A model generated the notes under the pieces. That model ran no database searches, was not told the DNA's origin, and saw only the letters and a list, made by a program, of their open reading frames with translations. 64,000 nt of DNA. Source: Streptomyces lomondensis. Lineage in GTDB: Bacteria; Actinomycetota; Actinomycetes; Streptomycetales; Streptomycetaceae. Position numbers and translations under genes: made by a program. The DNA lies in the NCBI RefSeq assembly GCF_014651035.1, contig NZ_BMWC01000004.1, forward strand, positions 558,001 to 622,000. The letters run 5' to 3'. Below, in pieces: positions 52,580 through 59,818 of the stretch (the first letter of the stretch is position 1; each line of letters starts with the position of its first letter).

Positions 52580-52867
52580 ATGCAGACCCTGGCGCACTTC
52601 GAGGACGGCGGGCCCGGCCCCTGGATCCTGCTCTTCCCGGTGATCTGGGCGCTGGTGATCGGCGGCGGCATCGCGCTGCTGCGCCGCACCGTGTGGCGCG
52701 GACGCCGCGGCGGCCCCTGGCGGCAGCAGACCGTCGCGGACAACTCACCCATCGCGGTGCTCGGCCACCGCTTCGCCTCCGGCGACATCGACGAGGACGA
52801 GTACTGGCGCCGCCTCTCCGTGCTGAACGAGGAGTTCGGGCGCCATGCCAAGGGCGGTGGTGGATGA
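52580..52867 (+). CDS. Small membrane protein with C-terminal SHOCT domain
   Basis: A 95-residue protein with one transmembrane helix (WILLFPVIWALVIGGGIALL), a basic cytoplasmic stretch and a SHOCT motif (ILxxRFAxGxIxxxEYxxRLxxL), here VLGHRFASGDIDEDEYWRRLSVL. SHOCT domains often modulate oligomerisation of membrane proteins. ATG 52580 is preferred with GAGGAG eight bases upstream; GTG 52571 touches the ribosome site. The stop overlaps the start of the sigma-factor remnant (ATGA), a sign the two were once coupled. Confidence 0.8.
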   Translation: MQTLAHFEDGGPGPWILLFPVIWALVIGGGIALLRRTVWRGRRGGPWRQQTVADNSPIAVLGHRFASGDIDEDEYWRRLSVLNEEFGRHAKGGGG

Positions 52868-53098
52868 ACATCCCGGCCGACTCGGGCTCTGCGCGCCCGG
52901 CTGCGGGACGGTGATCCGCAGGCGTTCGCCCGGCTCTTCCGCGCCCACGCACACGCGGTGTACAGCCATGCGGCCGTCGGCGTGGCCTTCGGTGGCGGTG
53001 GCGGCCGCCAGGTATGGGTCTTCGGCAAGGTCGGCGAAACTCCGGCCGACCGCCCGGCCCGGATCCTCCGGGCCGGCACGGCAGCGACCGCCGGCTGA
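52864..53098 (+). pseudogene. Remnant of an ECF-type sigma factor (region 2 N-terminus)
   Basis: ATG 52864 overlaps the SHOCT stop and gives MNIPADSGSARPAAGR then stop. In the +2 shifted frame the sequence at about 52886-52980 reads LRARLRDGDPQAFARLFRAHAHAVYSHAA, the classic start of sigma-70 region 2. A one-base change near 52884 would join them. After SHAA the similarity ends, and the frame runs on to a stop at 53096-53098 without any region 2 core or region 4. So this is a frameshifted and truncated fragment. Confidence 0.7.
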
Positions 53099-53197
53099 GC
53101 CGCCCGCGGCCGCCGGGCGGGGTATGCCCCGGATTACCGCACCCGGCGGCGTATGCCCCGGCGGCGACCGCCGTCTCGAACGGTGGTCACCGCCCGG

Positions 53198-53731
53198 TCA
53201 ACCGGCAACGGCCGACCGGGCGGGAGCATGGTCGGGCCGGAGCCCGTCGGCGGAGTGCCCGACCTCGGCGAACCTGCGTGCGGGCTTCTCCTGGACCGCG
53301 CGCCGCGACCGGCGCGCGGGAGCGGCCACCGCGGGGGAGGACGTCGGCAGCGTGAACCACACGACCTTGCCGGACTCGCCGTCCGGCCGGACGCCCCAGC
53401 TCTCGCTCATGGCGGCCACCATCGCGAGCCCGCGCCCGCAGGTCGCCAGCGGCTCGGCGTCGTCCACCACGGGCATCCGCGGATCGTGGTCACGCACCGA
53501 GACCGTGAGCCGGTCGAGCAGCAGCTCTATCTCCACGGTGCAGGTCTTGTCGGGCTGGGCGTGCCGGTGGACGTTGGACAGCAGTTCCGTCACACCGAGC
53601 GAGGCCCGGTCGATCAGGGCGTCCAGATGCCAGTAGCGCAACTGCGCAGATACGATTCTGCGGACCTGGCCGATCCGCGACGGCAGGGCTTGGAGCTCCA
53701 CCGTGCAGTGCCTGCTTGGGTAGCTGATCAC
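53198..53731 (-). CDS. RsbW-like ATP-binding protein (HATPase, anti-sigma-type)
   Basis: A 177-residue HATPase_c protein of the large Streptomyces family related to serine-kinase anti-sigma factors. The N-box is ASLGVTELLSNVHRHAQ, the G1 region VRDHDPRMPVV and G2 GRGLAMVAAM; these form the ATP site. A basic, disordered C-terminus follows (ARRSRRAVQEKPARR). Start GTG 53731 (VISYPSRHC) is chosen from the beginning of family similarity; the frame is open further upstream to 53902. Partners such as an anti-anti-sigma factor are not adjacent. Confidence 0.82.
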   Translation of the reverse strand: MISYPSRHCTVELQALPSRIGQVRRIVSAQLRYWHLDALIDRASLGVTELLSNVHRHAQPDKTCTVEIELLLDRLTVSVRDHDPRMPVVDDAEPLATCGRGLAMVAAMSESWGVRPDGESGKVVWFTLPTSSPAVAAPARRSRRAVQEKPARRFAEVGHSADGLRPDHAPARSAVAG

Positions 53732-53914
53732 GGCTGCGACTCCCCGACGTGAGGTCCGGAAGAACACGGAGTTCGGATCCAGCAGGGCGTCTTCGTGACA
53801 CTGCCGCCCGCTGTCGTGGCCGGCGGGCTGGTTCGCAGCGTTATCGCCGGTAAACCCAGAGTGACGTGAGACCAGAGTGACGGACGGGGTGGGGTACCGC
53901 AACTCGCGGACATC

Positions 53915-54238
53915 TCAGTCGCCGCGCCCCGCCGCCCGGCGCACGGCCTCGATGAAGCGCCGCGCGGCCGGCGGGCCCGGCTCGCCCGGGGCGGGGTCGT
54001 GGTCGCCCAGGGTGAGCAGGTACCGCTTGCCGTTGAGATCCGCCGTGGCCCGGTCATCGGGGCCGAACCAGGGCTTGGAGGCGCGCACGGCCTGCAGCGG
54101 CGCGCTGTCGATCTCACTGCCGTAACTGGTCAGCAGCTCGAGCCGGCCATCGCTGATCCGGACCTGCCCCGCCCGGGTGAGCGAACGCAGCCGCTTCCCG
54201 ATCCGCACGCCCGTGGCCCTGAACTCCGGCTCCGCCAT
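53915..54238 (-). CDS. Hypothetical protein, 107 residues
   Basis: Begins MAEPEFRATGVRIGKRLRSLTRAGQVRISDGRLELLTSYG (motif listed in order), contains DSAPLQAVRASKPWFGPDDRATADLNGKRYLLTLGDHD and ends in a helix FIEAVRRAAGRGD. The alternating pattern suggests a small PH-like or beta-barrel domain with a terminal helix, but I do not recognise a named family. ATG 54238 is the first start consistent with protein-like composition; the longer upstream reading is Gly/Arg-rich and non-protein-like. Confidence 0.6.
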   Translation of the reverse strand: MAEPEFRATGVRIGKRLRSLTRAGQVRISDGRLELLTSYGSEIDSAPLQAVRASKPWFGPDDRATADLNGKRYLLTLGDHDPAPGEPGPPAARRFIEAVRRAAGRGD

Positions 54239-54589
54239 GCCACCCGCCCCCTTGTGCGCGTCGGTGCACCGGCCCGCTGTGCGCGGTGCCCGGCACAGGC
54301 TCGTGTCCTGATCCAGTCTGCCCCGTCCGGGGCTCGTCCCGCGGTGCAGTCTGCCCGGACCCGGCGTCGAGCACCAGTACATGCGACCCCCTCGGCGGGG
54401 GGCGCCCGCAGCACACACCCCAATGCGCCCCCGGGAGTGCGCGCCCCCTTGCCCCGGCCTCTGCCCCAGGGGGCGCTTTGGGGGGCTCAAAGATGCGTTT
54501 ATGCAGGTGAGAAGCGTGTGCAAGGTGCTTATGATCGGAGGGTCGGCCGCGCGACGCGTCGTCGGCGCGCAGCGTTAGGAGCCCCCCTC
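54239..54589. other. 351-base divergent intergenic region with GC hairpins
   Basis: No gene is convincing here. It holds a perfect 9-bp inverted repeat GCGCCCCCT (54441-54449) and AGGGGGCGC (54468-54476) followed by TTTGGGGGGCTC, and a GCGCGACGCGTCGTCGGCGC self-complementary stretch near 54548-54569. AT-richer sequence around 54485-54535 (AAAGATGCGTTTATGCAGG, GCTTATGATCGG) is the likely promoter for the rightward PLP enzyme gene. Confidence 0.5.
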
Positions 54590-55714
54590 GTGAGCACTCC
54601 CCAGCAGACCCGGACCGGCGTCACCCTCGACGTCGACCACAGCGACGCCGCCTACCGCGCGTGGCTGAAAGAGGCCGTCCGCAGAGTCCAGGCCGACGCC
54701 AACCGCTCGGCCGACACCCACCTGCTCCAGTTCCCCCTGCCGGAGCGGTGGGGCATCGACCTGTACCTCAAGGACGAGTCGACCCACCCCACCGGCAGCC
54801 TCAAGCACCGGCTCGCCCGCTCCCTGTTCCTCTACGGCCTGTGCAATGGCTGGATCCGGCCGGGCAGACCGGTGATCGAGGCCTCCAGCGGCTCGACGGC
54901 CGTCTCCGAGGCGTACTTCGCGAAGCTGATCGGCGTGCCCTTCATCGCCGTCATGCCGCGCACCACGAGCGCCGAGAAGATCCGCCTCATCGAGTTCCAC
55001 GCCGGCCGCTGCCACTTCGTGGACGACCCCCGCACGATGTACGAGGAGTCCGCCCGCCTCGCGGCCGAGACCGGCGGCCACTACATGGACCAGTTCACCT
55101 ACGCCGAACGGGCCACGGACTGGCGCGGAAACAACAACATCGCGGAGTCCATCTTCCGGCAGCTGCGCCTGGAGCGGTTCCCCGAGCCGGCGTGGATCGT
55201 CGCCACGGCGGGCACCGGCGGCACCTCCGCGACCCTCGCGCGCTACGTTCACTACATGCAGTACGACACGCGCGTCTGTGTGGCCGACCCCGAGAACTCG
55301 TGCTTTTTCGAAGGCTGGACCACCGGCGATCCGGACGTCACGTGCGACTGCGGCTCCCGTATCGAGGGCATCGGCCGGCCCCGTATGGAACCGAGCTTCG
55401 TGCCCGGCGCGATCGACCGGATGATGAAGGTGCCCGACGCGGCCAGTGTCGCCGCCGTACGGGCCCTGGAGCGCGCCATCGGCCGCAAGGCGGGCGGCTC
55501 GACCGGCACGGGCCTGTGGAGCGCGCTGAAGATCGTCGCGGAGATGGTGTCCGAGGGACGGCAGGGGAGCGTCGTGACCCTGCTGTGCGATCCGGGGGAC
55601 CGGTATCTCGACAAGTACTACTCGGACGCCTGGCTGGCCGCCCAGGGGCTGGACATCGAGCCCTACACCACCGCGATCGACTCGCTCCTGGCGACGGGCG
55701 TCTGGCCCGACTGA
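54590..55714 (+). CDS. PLP-dependent cysteine synthase-family protein
   Basis: A 374-residue fold-type II PLP enzyme: STHPTGSLKHRLARSLF holds the Schiff-base Lys, EASSGSTAVSEAYFAKLIGVPFIAVMP the substrate/phosphate loop, and WIVATAGTGGTSATLARYV the cofactor phosphate-binding GTGGT. It is longer than CysK (about 310) and has a Cys-rich stretch CVADPENSCFFEGWTTGDPDVTCDCGSRIEGIG in order, where CysK has its C-terminal dimer loop. Cysteine/sulfur metabolism is likely but the exact reaction is open. GTG 54590 with AGGAG upstream. Confidence 0.85.
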   Translation: MSTPQQTRTGVTLDVDHSDAAYRAWLKEAVRRVQADANRSADTHLLQFPLPERWGIDLYLKDESTHPTGSLKHRLARSLFLYGLCNGWIRPGRPVIEASSGSTAVSEAYFAKLIGVPFIAVMPRTTSAEKIRLIEFHAGRCHFVDDPRTMYEESARLAAETGGHYMDQFTYAERATDWRGNNNIAESIFRQLRLERFPEPAWIVATAGTGGTSATLARYVHYMQYDTRVCVADPENSCFFEGWTTGDPDVTCDCGSRIEGIGRPRMEPSFVPGAIDRMMKVPDAASVAAVRALERAIGRKAGGSTGTGLWSALKIVAEMVSEGRQGSVVTLLCDPGDRYLDKYYSDAWLAAQGLDIEPYTTAIDSLLATGVWPD

Positions 55715-55734
55715 GCCCCGGGCCCCGGGGCTCA
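55712..55734. terminator. Palindromic hairpin at the end of the PLP enzyme gene
   Basis: Arms TGAGCCCCGGG (55712-55722) and CCCGGGGCTCA (55724-55734) around a single base; the first arm includes the stop codon. In RNA a stem of about 10 bp forms. It separates the rightward PLP gene from the leftward SRPBCC gene. Confidence 0.6.
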
Positions 55735-55738
55735 GGGG

Positions 55739-55862
55739 CGCCAGCCCGCCGGTCCAGCGCTGTCACGACGTCCTCGGGCCGCCAGCCCGCCGGTCTCCAG
55801 CGCTGTCACGACGCCCTCAGGCCGTCAGCCGCCGGTCCAGCGCTGTCACGGCGTCCCGGAAG
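55739..55862 (-). repeat. Three tandem copies (40-43 bp) of the 3' end of the SRPBCC gene
   Basis: The motif TCCAGCGCTGTCAC recurs at 55753-55766, 55796-55809 and 55836-55849. Each unit also carries the same flank (CGCCAGCCCGCCGGT or CGTCAGCCGCCGGT before it, GACGTCCTC/GACGCCCTC/GGCGTCCCG after it). The 55823-55862 copy is the coding end of the SRPBCC gene (TALDRRLTA); the other two extend beyond its stop at 55817 with two extra bases in the middle copy. Confidence 0.85.
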
Positions 55863-56287
55863 GCGCGTGCCTGGGCCGCACGCACCGGCCTCATCGCGAG
55901 CCGGTACAGGGCCGTCCCGTCGGTGGCGAAGGTCCACCGCACCCGGGTGCCGGTGCCGGACGGGGTGAGCCGCCACTCCTCGACGATCGCCCGCACCCCG
56001 GGCACGTTGGTGACGTCGACGCGGTAGGCGTACACCTCGGGCTTCTCCGCCGCGATGACCGACTCGCGGAACCGGACGCCCCCGGTGAGCGTGATGTCGC
56101 GCCCCGCGCCGTCGTCGACGGGGCGGGCGGACGCCACCTGGGGGAACCACTCGGCCCAGCCGGGCACGTCCTCGCACAGCGCGCGGTAGACCGCCGCCAC
56201 CGGGGCGGAGATCTCCCGCACGAAAACGTGCCGCACGGGCGCGGTCCCGACGAAGTCGAGCCCCACCGGGCGCAGACGGTGAGCCAT
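55817..56287 (-). CDS. SRPBCC (START-like/polyketide-cyclase-like) protein
   Basis: A 156-residue SRPBCC fold protein: HVFVREISAPVAAVYRALCEDVPGWAEWFPQVASAR, then GGVRFRESVIAAEKPEVYAYRV, VEEWRLTPSGTGTRVRWTF and a long C-terminal helix. This fold binds hydrophobic ligands; no function can be assigned. ATG 56287 (MAHRLRPVG). Its last codons are duplicated twice just past the stop. Confidence 0.8.
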   Translation of the reverse strand: MAHRLRPVGLDFVGTAPVRHVFVREISAPVAAVYRALCEDVPGWAEWFPQVASARPVDDGAGRDITLTGGVRFRESVIAAEKPEVYAYRVDVTNVPGVRAIVEEWRLTPSGTGTRVRWTFATDGTALYRLAMRPVRAAQARAFRDAVTALDRRLTA

Positions 56288-56350
56288 GGGCGAAGCCCTC
56301 CCTCGCACGAGCGGGCGGTGACCGGGGACGTCACCCTAACTGGCGGCCCG

Positions 56351-57181
56351 TCAGATGTCTGCACCTTCCTCGGGCTCCCCGGCCACGACCAGCCGCCGCA
56401 GATGCTCCGCGACCACGCCGCGCGCCTCCTCCGGCAGGCCGGCGTCCGTCACGAGCGTGTCGACCCGCTCCAGCGAGGCGAACGAACTCAGGCCCACCTT
56501 GCCCCACTTGGTGTGGTCGGCGACCACCACCACGCGCCGGGCCGACTGCACGAGCCGCCGGTTCGTCTCGGCCTCCGCGAGGTTCGGCGTCGACAGGCCG
56601 GCCTCGACCGATATGCCGTGCACCCCGAGGAACAGCAGGTCGAAGTGGAGCGCCGCGATCGCCTGGTCGGCCACCGGCCCCACCAGGGAGTCGGAGGGCG
56701 TGCGCACACCGCCGGTCAGCACGACCGTGGCCGCGCCCTGCCGGGGACCGGAGGTGCGCTGCGCCGCGTGGAAGACGTCGGCCACCCGCACCGAGTTGGT
56801 GACCACCGTGAGATCCGGGACGTCCAGCAGCTGATGCGCCAGCGCGTACGTCGTCGTACCGCCCGACAGGGCGATCGCCGCGCCCGGCGCGACCAGCTTG
56901 GCCGCGGCCCGCGCGATGTCCTCCTTGGCGGTCAGTTCCAGGCCCGACTTGGCCTCGAAGCCCGGTTCGTGCGTACTCGCCTCGACCACCGGGACCGCCC
57001 CGCCGTGCACCTTCTCCAGCACGCCCTGGCGGGCGAGCGCGTCGAGGTCGCGGCGGACCGTCATGTCCGACACGCCGAGCTTGCGGGTCAGCTCGTTGAC
57101 CCGCACTCCGCCCCGGCGGCGGACCTCGTCGAGGATCAGGGATCGCCGCTGCTCCGCGAGGAGGTTCTGATTCTCGCTCAC
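56351..57181 (-). CDS. DeoR/GlpR-family transcriptional regulator
   Basis: A 276-residue DeoR regulator distinct from the one at 40.6-41.4 kb. N-terminal winged helix (RRSLILDEVRRRGGVRVNELTRKLGVSDMTVRRDLDALARQGVLEKVHGGAV, in order) and sugar-phosphate sensor domain (ALSGGTTTYALAHQL, VTNSVRVADVF, VLTGGVRTPSDSLVGP, VVADHTKWGKVGLSSFA). No sugar genes lie next to it; target unknown. Confidence 0.9.
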   Translation of the reverse strand: MSENQNLLAEQRRSLILDEVRRRGGVRVNELTRKLGVSDMTVRRDLDALARQGVLEKVHGGAVPVVEASTHEPGFEAKSGLELTAKEDIARAAAKLVAPGAAIALSGGTTTYALAHQLLDVPDLTVVTNSVRVADVFHAAQRTSGPRQGAATVVLTGGVRTPSDSLVGPVADQAIAALHFDLLFLGVHGISVEAGLSTPNLAEAETNRRLVQSARRVVVVADHTKWGKVGLSSFASLERVDTLVTDAGLPEEARGVVAEHLRRLVVAGEPEEGADI

Positions 57182-57361
57182 GTACGCTCCGGTCCTTTCG
57201 CCTCAATGCCGTCCGACACGCCCTGCGCACCCGCCCCAACCAGGACATTCCTCCCGGCTCCGGTGCGCGGACGTCTCATCCTCGCATGTCGCGGAGCGTA
57301 CGGCGCCACCGACTGTTCGTCGCGCACATGTCACCTCGGGGCGTCCTCTGCCGCTCCGTCG

Positions 57362-57389
57362 TGTCACGGATCGGGGAGATTCCGTGACA
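57362..57389. promoter_or_regulatory. Perfect inverted repeat upstream of the membrane hydrolase gene
   Basis: TGTCACGGA (57362-57370) and TCCGTGACA (57381-57389), exact 9-bp arms ten bases apart, in the region between the DeoR gene and the rightward membrane protein. The 19-base center-to-center arm distance suits a dimeric regulator; it could also be a hairpin. Confidence 0.55.
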
Positions 57390-57473
57390 GCAGGTGTGGA
57401 GCGCCGCGGAAGTGGAGATCCTTGTGCCCGCACGGGCAGAGCCGACGGCGTGTCACGGGGGAAGTGCGAATCA

Positions 57474-59810
57474 GTGGAACGTGCGCAGGAACATGCGTCG
57501 ACCGGCGGACCGGACGGCACCGCCACGCGGACCGGCGAGACCGGGACCGCCCTGGAACTCCTGGTCCACGGCGTGGGCGGCACCACGCCGCAGGAGATGC
57601 TCAACGACCCGCGGACGGAGCGGATCACCGGCGACGACATCGCGGCCGTCTTCCGGCGCGCCGACGACGTCGACGCGGAGAACAGCCCCGACGCCCACCG
57701 CCGGGACGGACCGGTGCCCGAGGCCTACGTCTGGTGCAACCTCACCTCCGGCAACGGCACCCGCGCCCTGTGGCTGCTGCTGCTGCCGTTCATGGTCGTC
57801 AACCTCGCCCACTGGATGCGCCCCAGCGCCCACGGCCGCCGCCGCACCGTGCGCCTGTACGGCCTGCTGGTGCGGCTCACGGGGCTCACCCTGACGGTGC
57901 TGCTCGTCGCGGCGGCCTGCGAGGTCGCCCTCGACCTGGCGGCCTGGCAGTGCGCGGGCACACCCGCCTGCGCCGACCGCCACTCCTGGCTGGGCTTCCT
58001 CTCACCCACCGTCTCGGCCGGCGGCTGGTGGAGCAGCCCCGGCCGCAGGCTCGCCCTCGCGGCCCTCGTCCCCACCGCCCTGACCGGCCTGCTGTGGTAC
58101 CTGTCCCGGCGCACCTGGAGCCACTACGAGTCCCAGCAGCCGATCGCCCGCGACCCCGAACCCGACGAGGACCCCGGCCCGACCGCGCTCGGCCGGCCCG
58201 GCTTCTGGTACGGGCGCCGGCTGGTGGCCCGGCTGCGCGCCGCGCACACCACCGCCGGCCTGCTGACGGTCGCCGCCGCGGTCGGCAGCGCCGCCGCCCG
58301 CCACGACCGCGAGCCCGGCGGCCCCGCCGTACTGAACACCCTCGGCCTGCTCCTCGAAGCGGCCCTCGCCGCCTGCGCCGTCGCCGTGGTCTGGGTGGTG
58401 TGCCGCCGGGGCCGCAGCGAGAAGCGCCTGGACCAGGAGCTCGACGAGCGCTTCGTACGGCGCCTGCCGCTCGCCGCTCTCGCCCTGCTCGCCCTCGCCC
58501 TGCTGTACGCCGGGTGGGAGCGGCCCGGCTGGGAGTCGGCCGGGCGGCTGCCGGGCGACGCGACCTTCGGCGGCCTCGCCCTGGTCCAGGGCCTGCTCGT
58601 GATCGTCCTCGGCGTCGTCGCCCACGCCCTGCACCGCACCGACCCCGACCGTAGGGCCGTGCTGCGGGGCCTCGGCGGACCGGCCGTCGCGATGCTGGCC
58701 TGCGCCCTGGGCAGTGTCATGTCCGGCGGGGTGTCCCAGCGCGTGTCCGACTGGCTGGACGGCACCGGCACGTCGATCAAGGGCCCGCCGGTCCTGCTGA
58801 CCTGGCAGGCGTCCGTGATCCCGCCGCTGCTCGTCGTCCTGCTGGGGCTCTTCGGCTGGCTGGCCCACCGCGCCTGGCAGCTCGCCCGCGCCGAGCGCGA
58901 CGCCGTGGCCCGCGACTACCCGGACGAGGCCCTGGACCCCGCCCGCACCCGCCGCGTCGCCTACGCCCGCGCCATGGCCGCCCTCACCGACCGAGGGCCC
59001 CGCATCGTCGCCGTCACCTCCGGCGTCACCCTGCTGCTCGGCGCCGGAGCCCTCGTGGGCGCACTCGCCACCGACCAGACACCGGGCGAGGCCGCGCGGG
59101 GCACGTACCCCGTCGTCCACGGCGCCGCCGAGACCGCTCAGGCCCTCGGCTCCTGGCTGATCGGCCTCGGCTTCCTCCTCTTCGTCACCTGGGGCCGGCG
59201 CGCCTACAAGGACGCCGCCGCGCGCCGCACCATCGGCATCCTGTGGGACGTCGGCACCTTCTGGCCGCGCGCCGCCCACCCCTTCGCCCCGCCCTGCTAC
59301 GCCGAGCGCGCGGTGCCCGACCTGACCTGGCGGATGGCGACCTGGACCCGGGTCACCGGCGGCCGGCTGGTCATCTCCGGGCACTCGCAGGGCAGCGTGC
59401 TCGCCGCCGCCGCGGCCTGGCAACTCGCCCCGTCCACCCGCAAACGGGTCGCGCTGCTGACCTACGGCTCCCCCCTGGAGCGCCTCTACGGCCGCTGGTT
59501 CCCGGCGCACTTCGGGCCCGCCGCGCTCAGCTCCCTGCACCGGGAGGTCGACTGCTGGCGCAACCTGTACCGGCTCACCGACCCCATCGGCGGCCCGGTG
59601 CGCCTGCCCGGCGACCAGGTCGACCACGTGCCCCTGAAGGACCCCCTCGCCTACGGCCGCACCGACCTGCTGCCACTGCCCGCGCCGATCCTCGGCCACT
59701 CCGACTACCAGGCCGATCCGGCGTTCGCCGAGGAGCGCCGGAAGCTGCTGGCCCGGCTGCGGCCGGAGGTGCCGTCACCACGTCACACGCCCGAGCCGCC
59801 GGCCGCCTAG
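57474..59810 (+). CDS. Polytopic membrane protein with C-terminal lipase-like domain
   Basis: About 778 residues. The N-terminus (LELLVHGVGGTTPQEMLNDP) is the oxyanion-strand type start of alpha/beta hydrolases (HGxGG). Then eight or more hydrophobic helices interrupt the fold (LLLLPFMVVNLAHWM; LTVLLVAAACEVALDL; LALAALVPTALTGLLWYL; LLEAALAACAVAVVWVV; LPLAALALLALALLYAG and others). The nucleophile elbow GHSQGSVLAAAAAW comes near the C-terminus, followed by LTYGSPLERLYGRWFP and a late His in DQVDHVPLKDPL. So the hydrolase fold appears split by membrane segments. Start: GTG 57474 (VERAQEH) has GGGGGAAG before it; the frame is open to 57384 but that start lies inside a palindrome. Substrate unknown. 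Confidence 0.75.
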   Translation: MERAQEHASTGGPDGTATRTGETGTALELLVHGVGGTTPQEMLNDPRTERITGDDIAAVFRRADDVDAENSPDAHRRDGPVPEAYVWCNLTSGNGTRALWLLLLPFMVVNLAHWMRPSAHGRRRTVRLYGLLVRLTGLTLTVLLVAAACEVALDLAAWQCAGTPACADRHSWLGFLSPTVSAGGWWSSPGRRLALAALVPTALTGLLWYLSRRTWSHYESQQPIARDPEPDEDPGPTALGRPGFWYGRRLVARLRAAHTTAGLLTVAAAVGSAAARHDREPGGPAVLNTLGLLLEAALAACAVAVVWVVCRRGRSEKRLDQELDERFVRRLPLAALALLALALLYAGWERPGWESAGRLPGDATFGGLALVQGLLVIVLGVVAHALHRTDPDRRAVLRGLGGPAVAMLACALGSVMSGGVSQRVSDWLDGTGTSIKGPPVLLTWQASVIPPLLVVLLGLFGWLAHRAWQLARAERDAVARDYPDEALDPARTRRVAYARAMAALTDRGPRIVAVTSGVTLLLGAGALVGALATDQTPGEAARGTYPVVHGAAETAQALGSWLIGLGFLLFVTWGRRAYKDAAARRTIGILWDVGTFWPRAAHPFAPPCYAERAVPDLTWRMATWTRVTGGRLVISGHSQGSVLAAAAAWQLAPSTRKRVALLTYGSPLERLYGRWFPAHFGPAALSSLHREVDCWRNLYRLTDPIGGPVRLPGDQVDHVPLKDPLAYGRTDLLPLPAPILGHSDYQADPAFAEERRKLLARLRPEVPSPRHTPEPPAA

Positions 59811-59818
59811 GCGGATCC

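Noticed and set aside
53101..53165. Repeated GTATGCCCCGG (53122 and 53151)
   Set aside because: Only two copies in a short GC-rich gap after the sigma remnant; too little to call a repeat family or operator.
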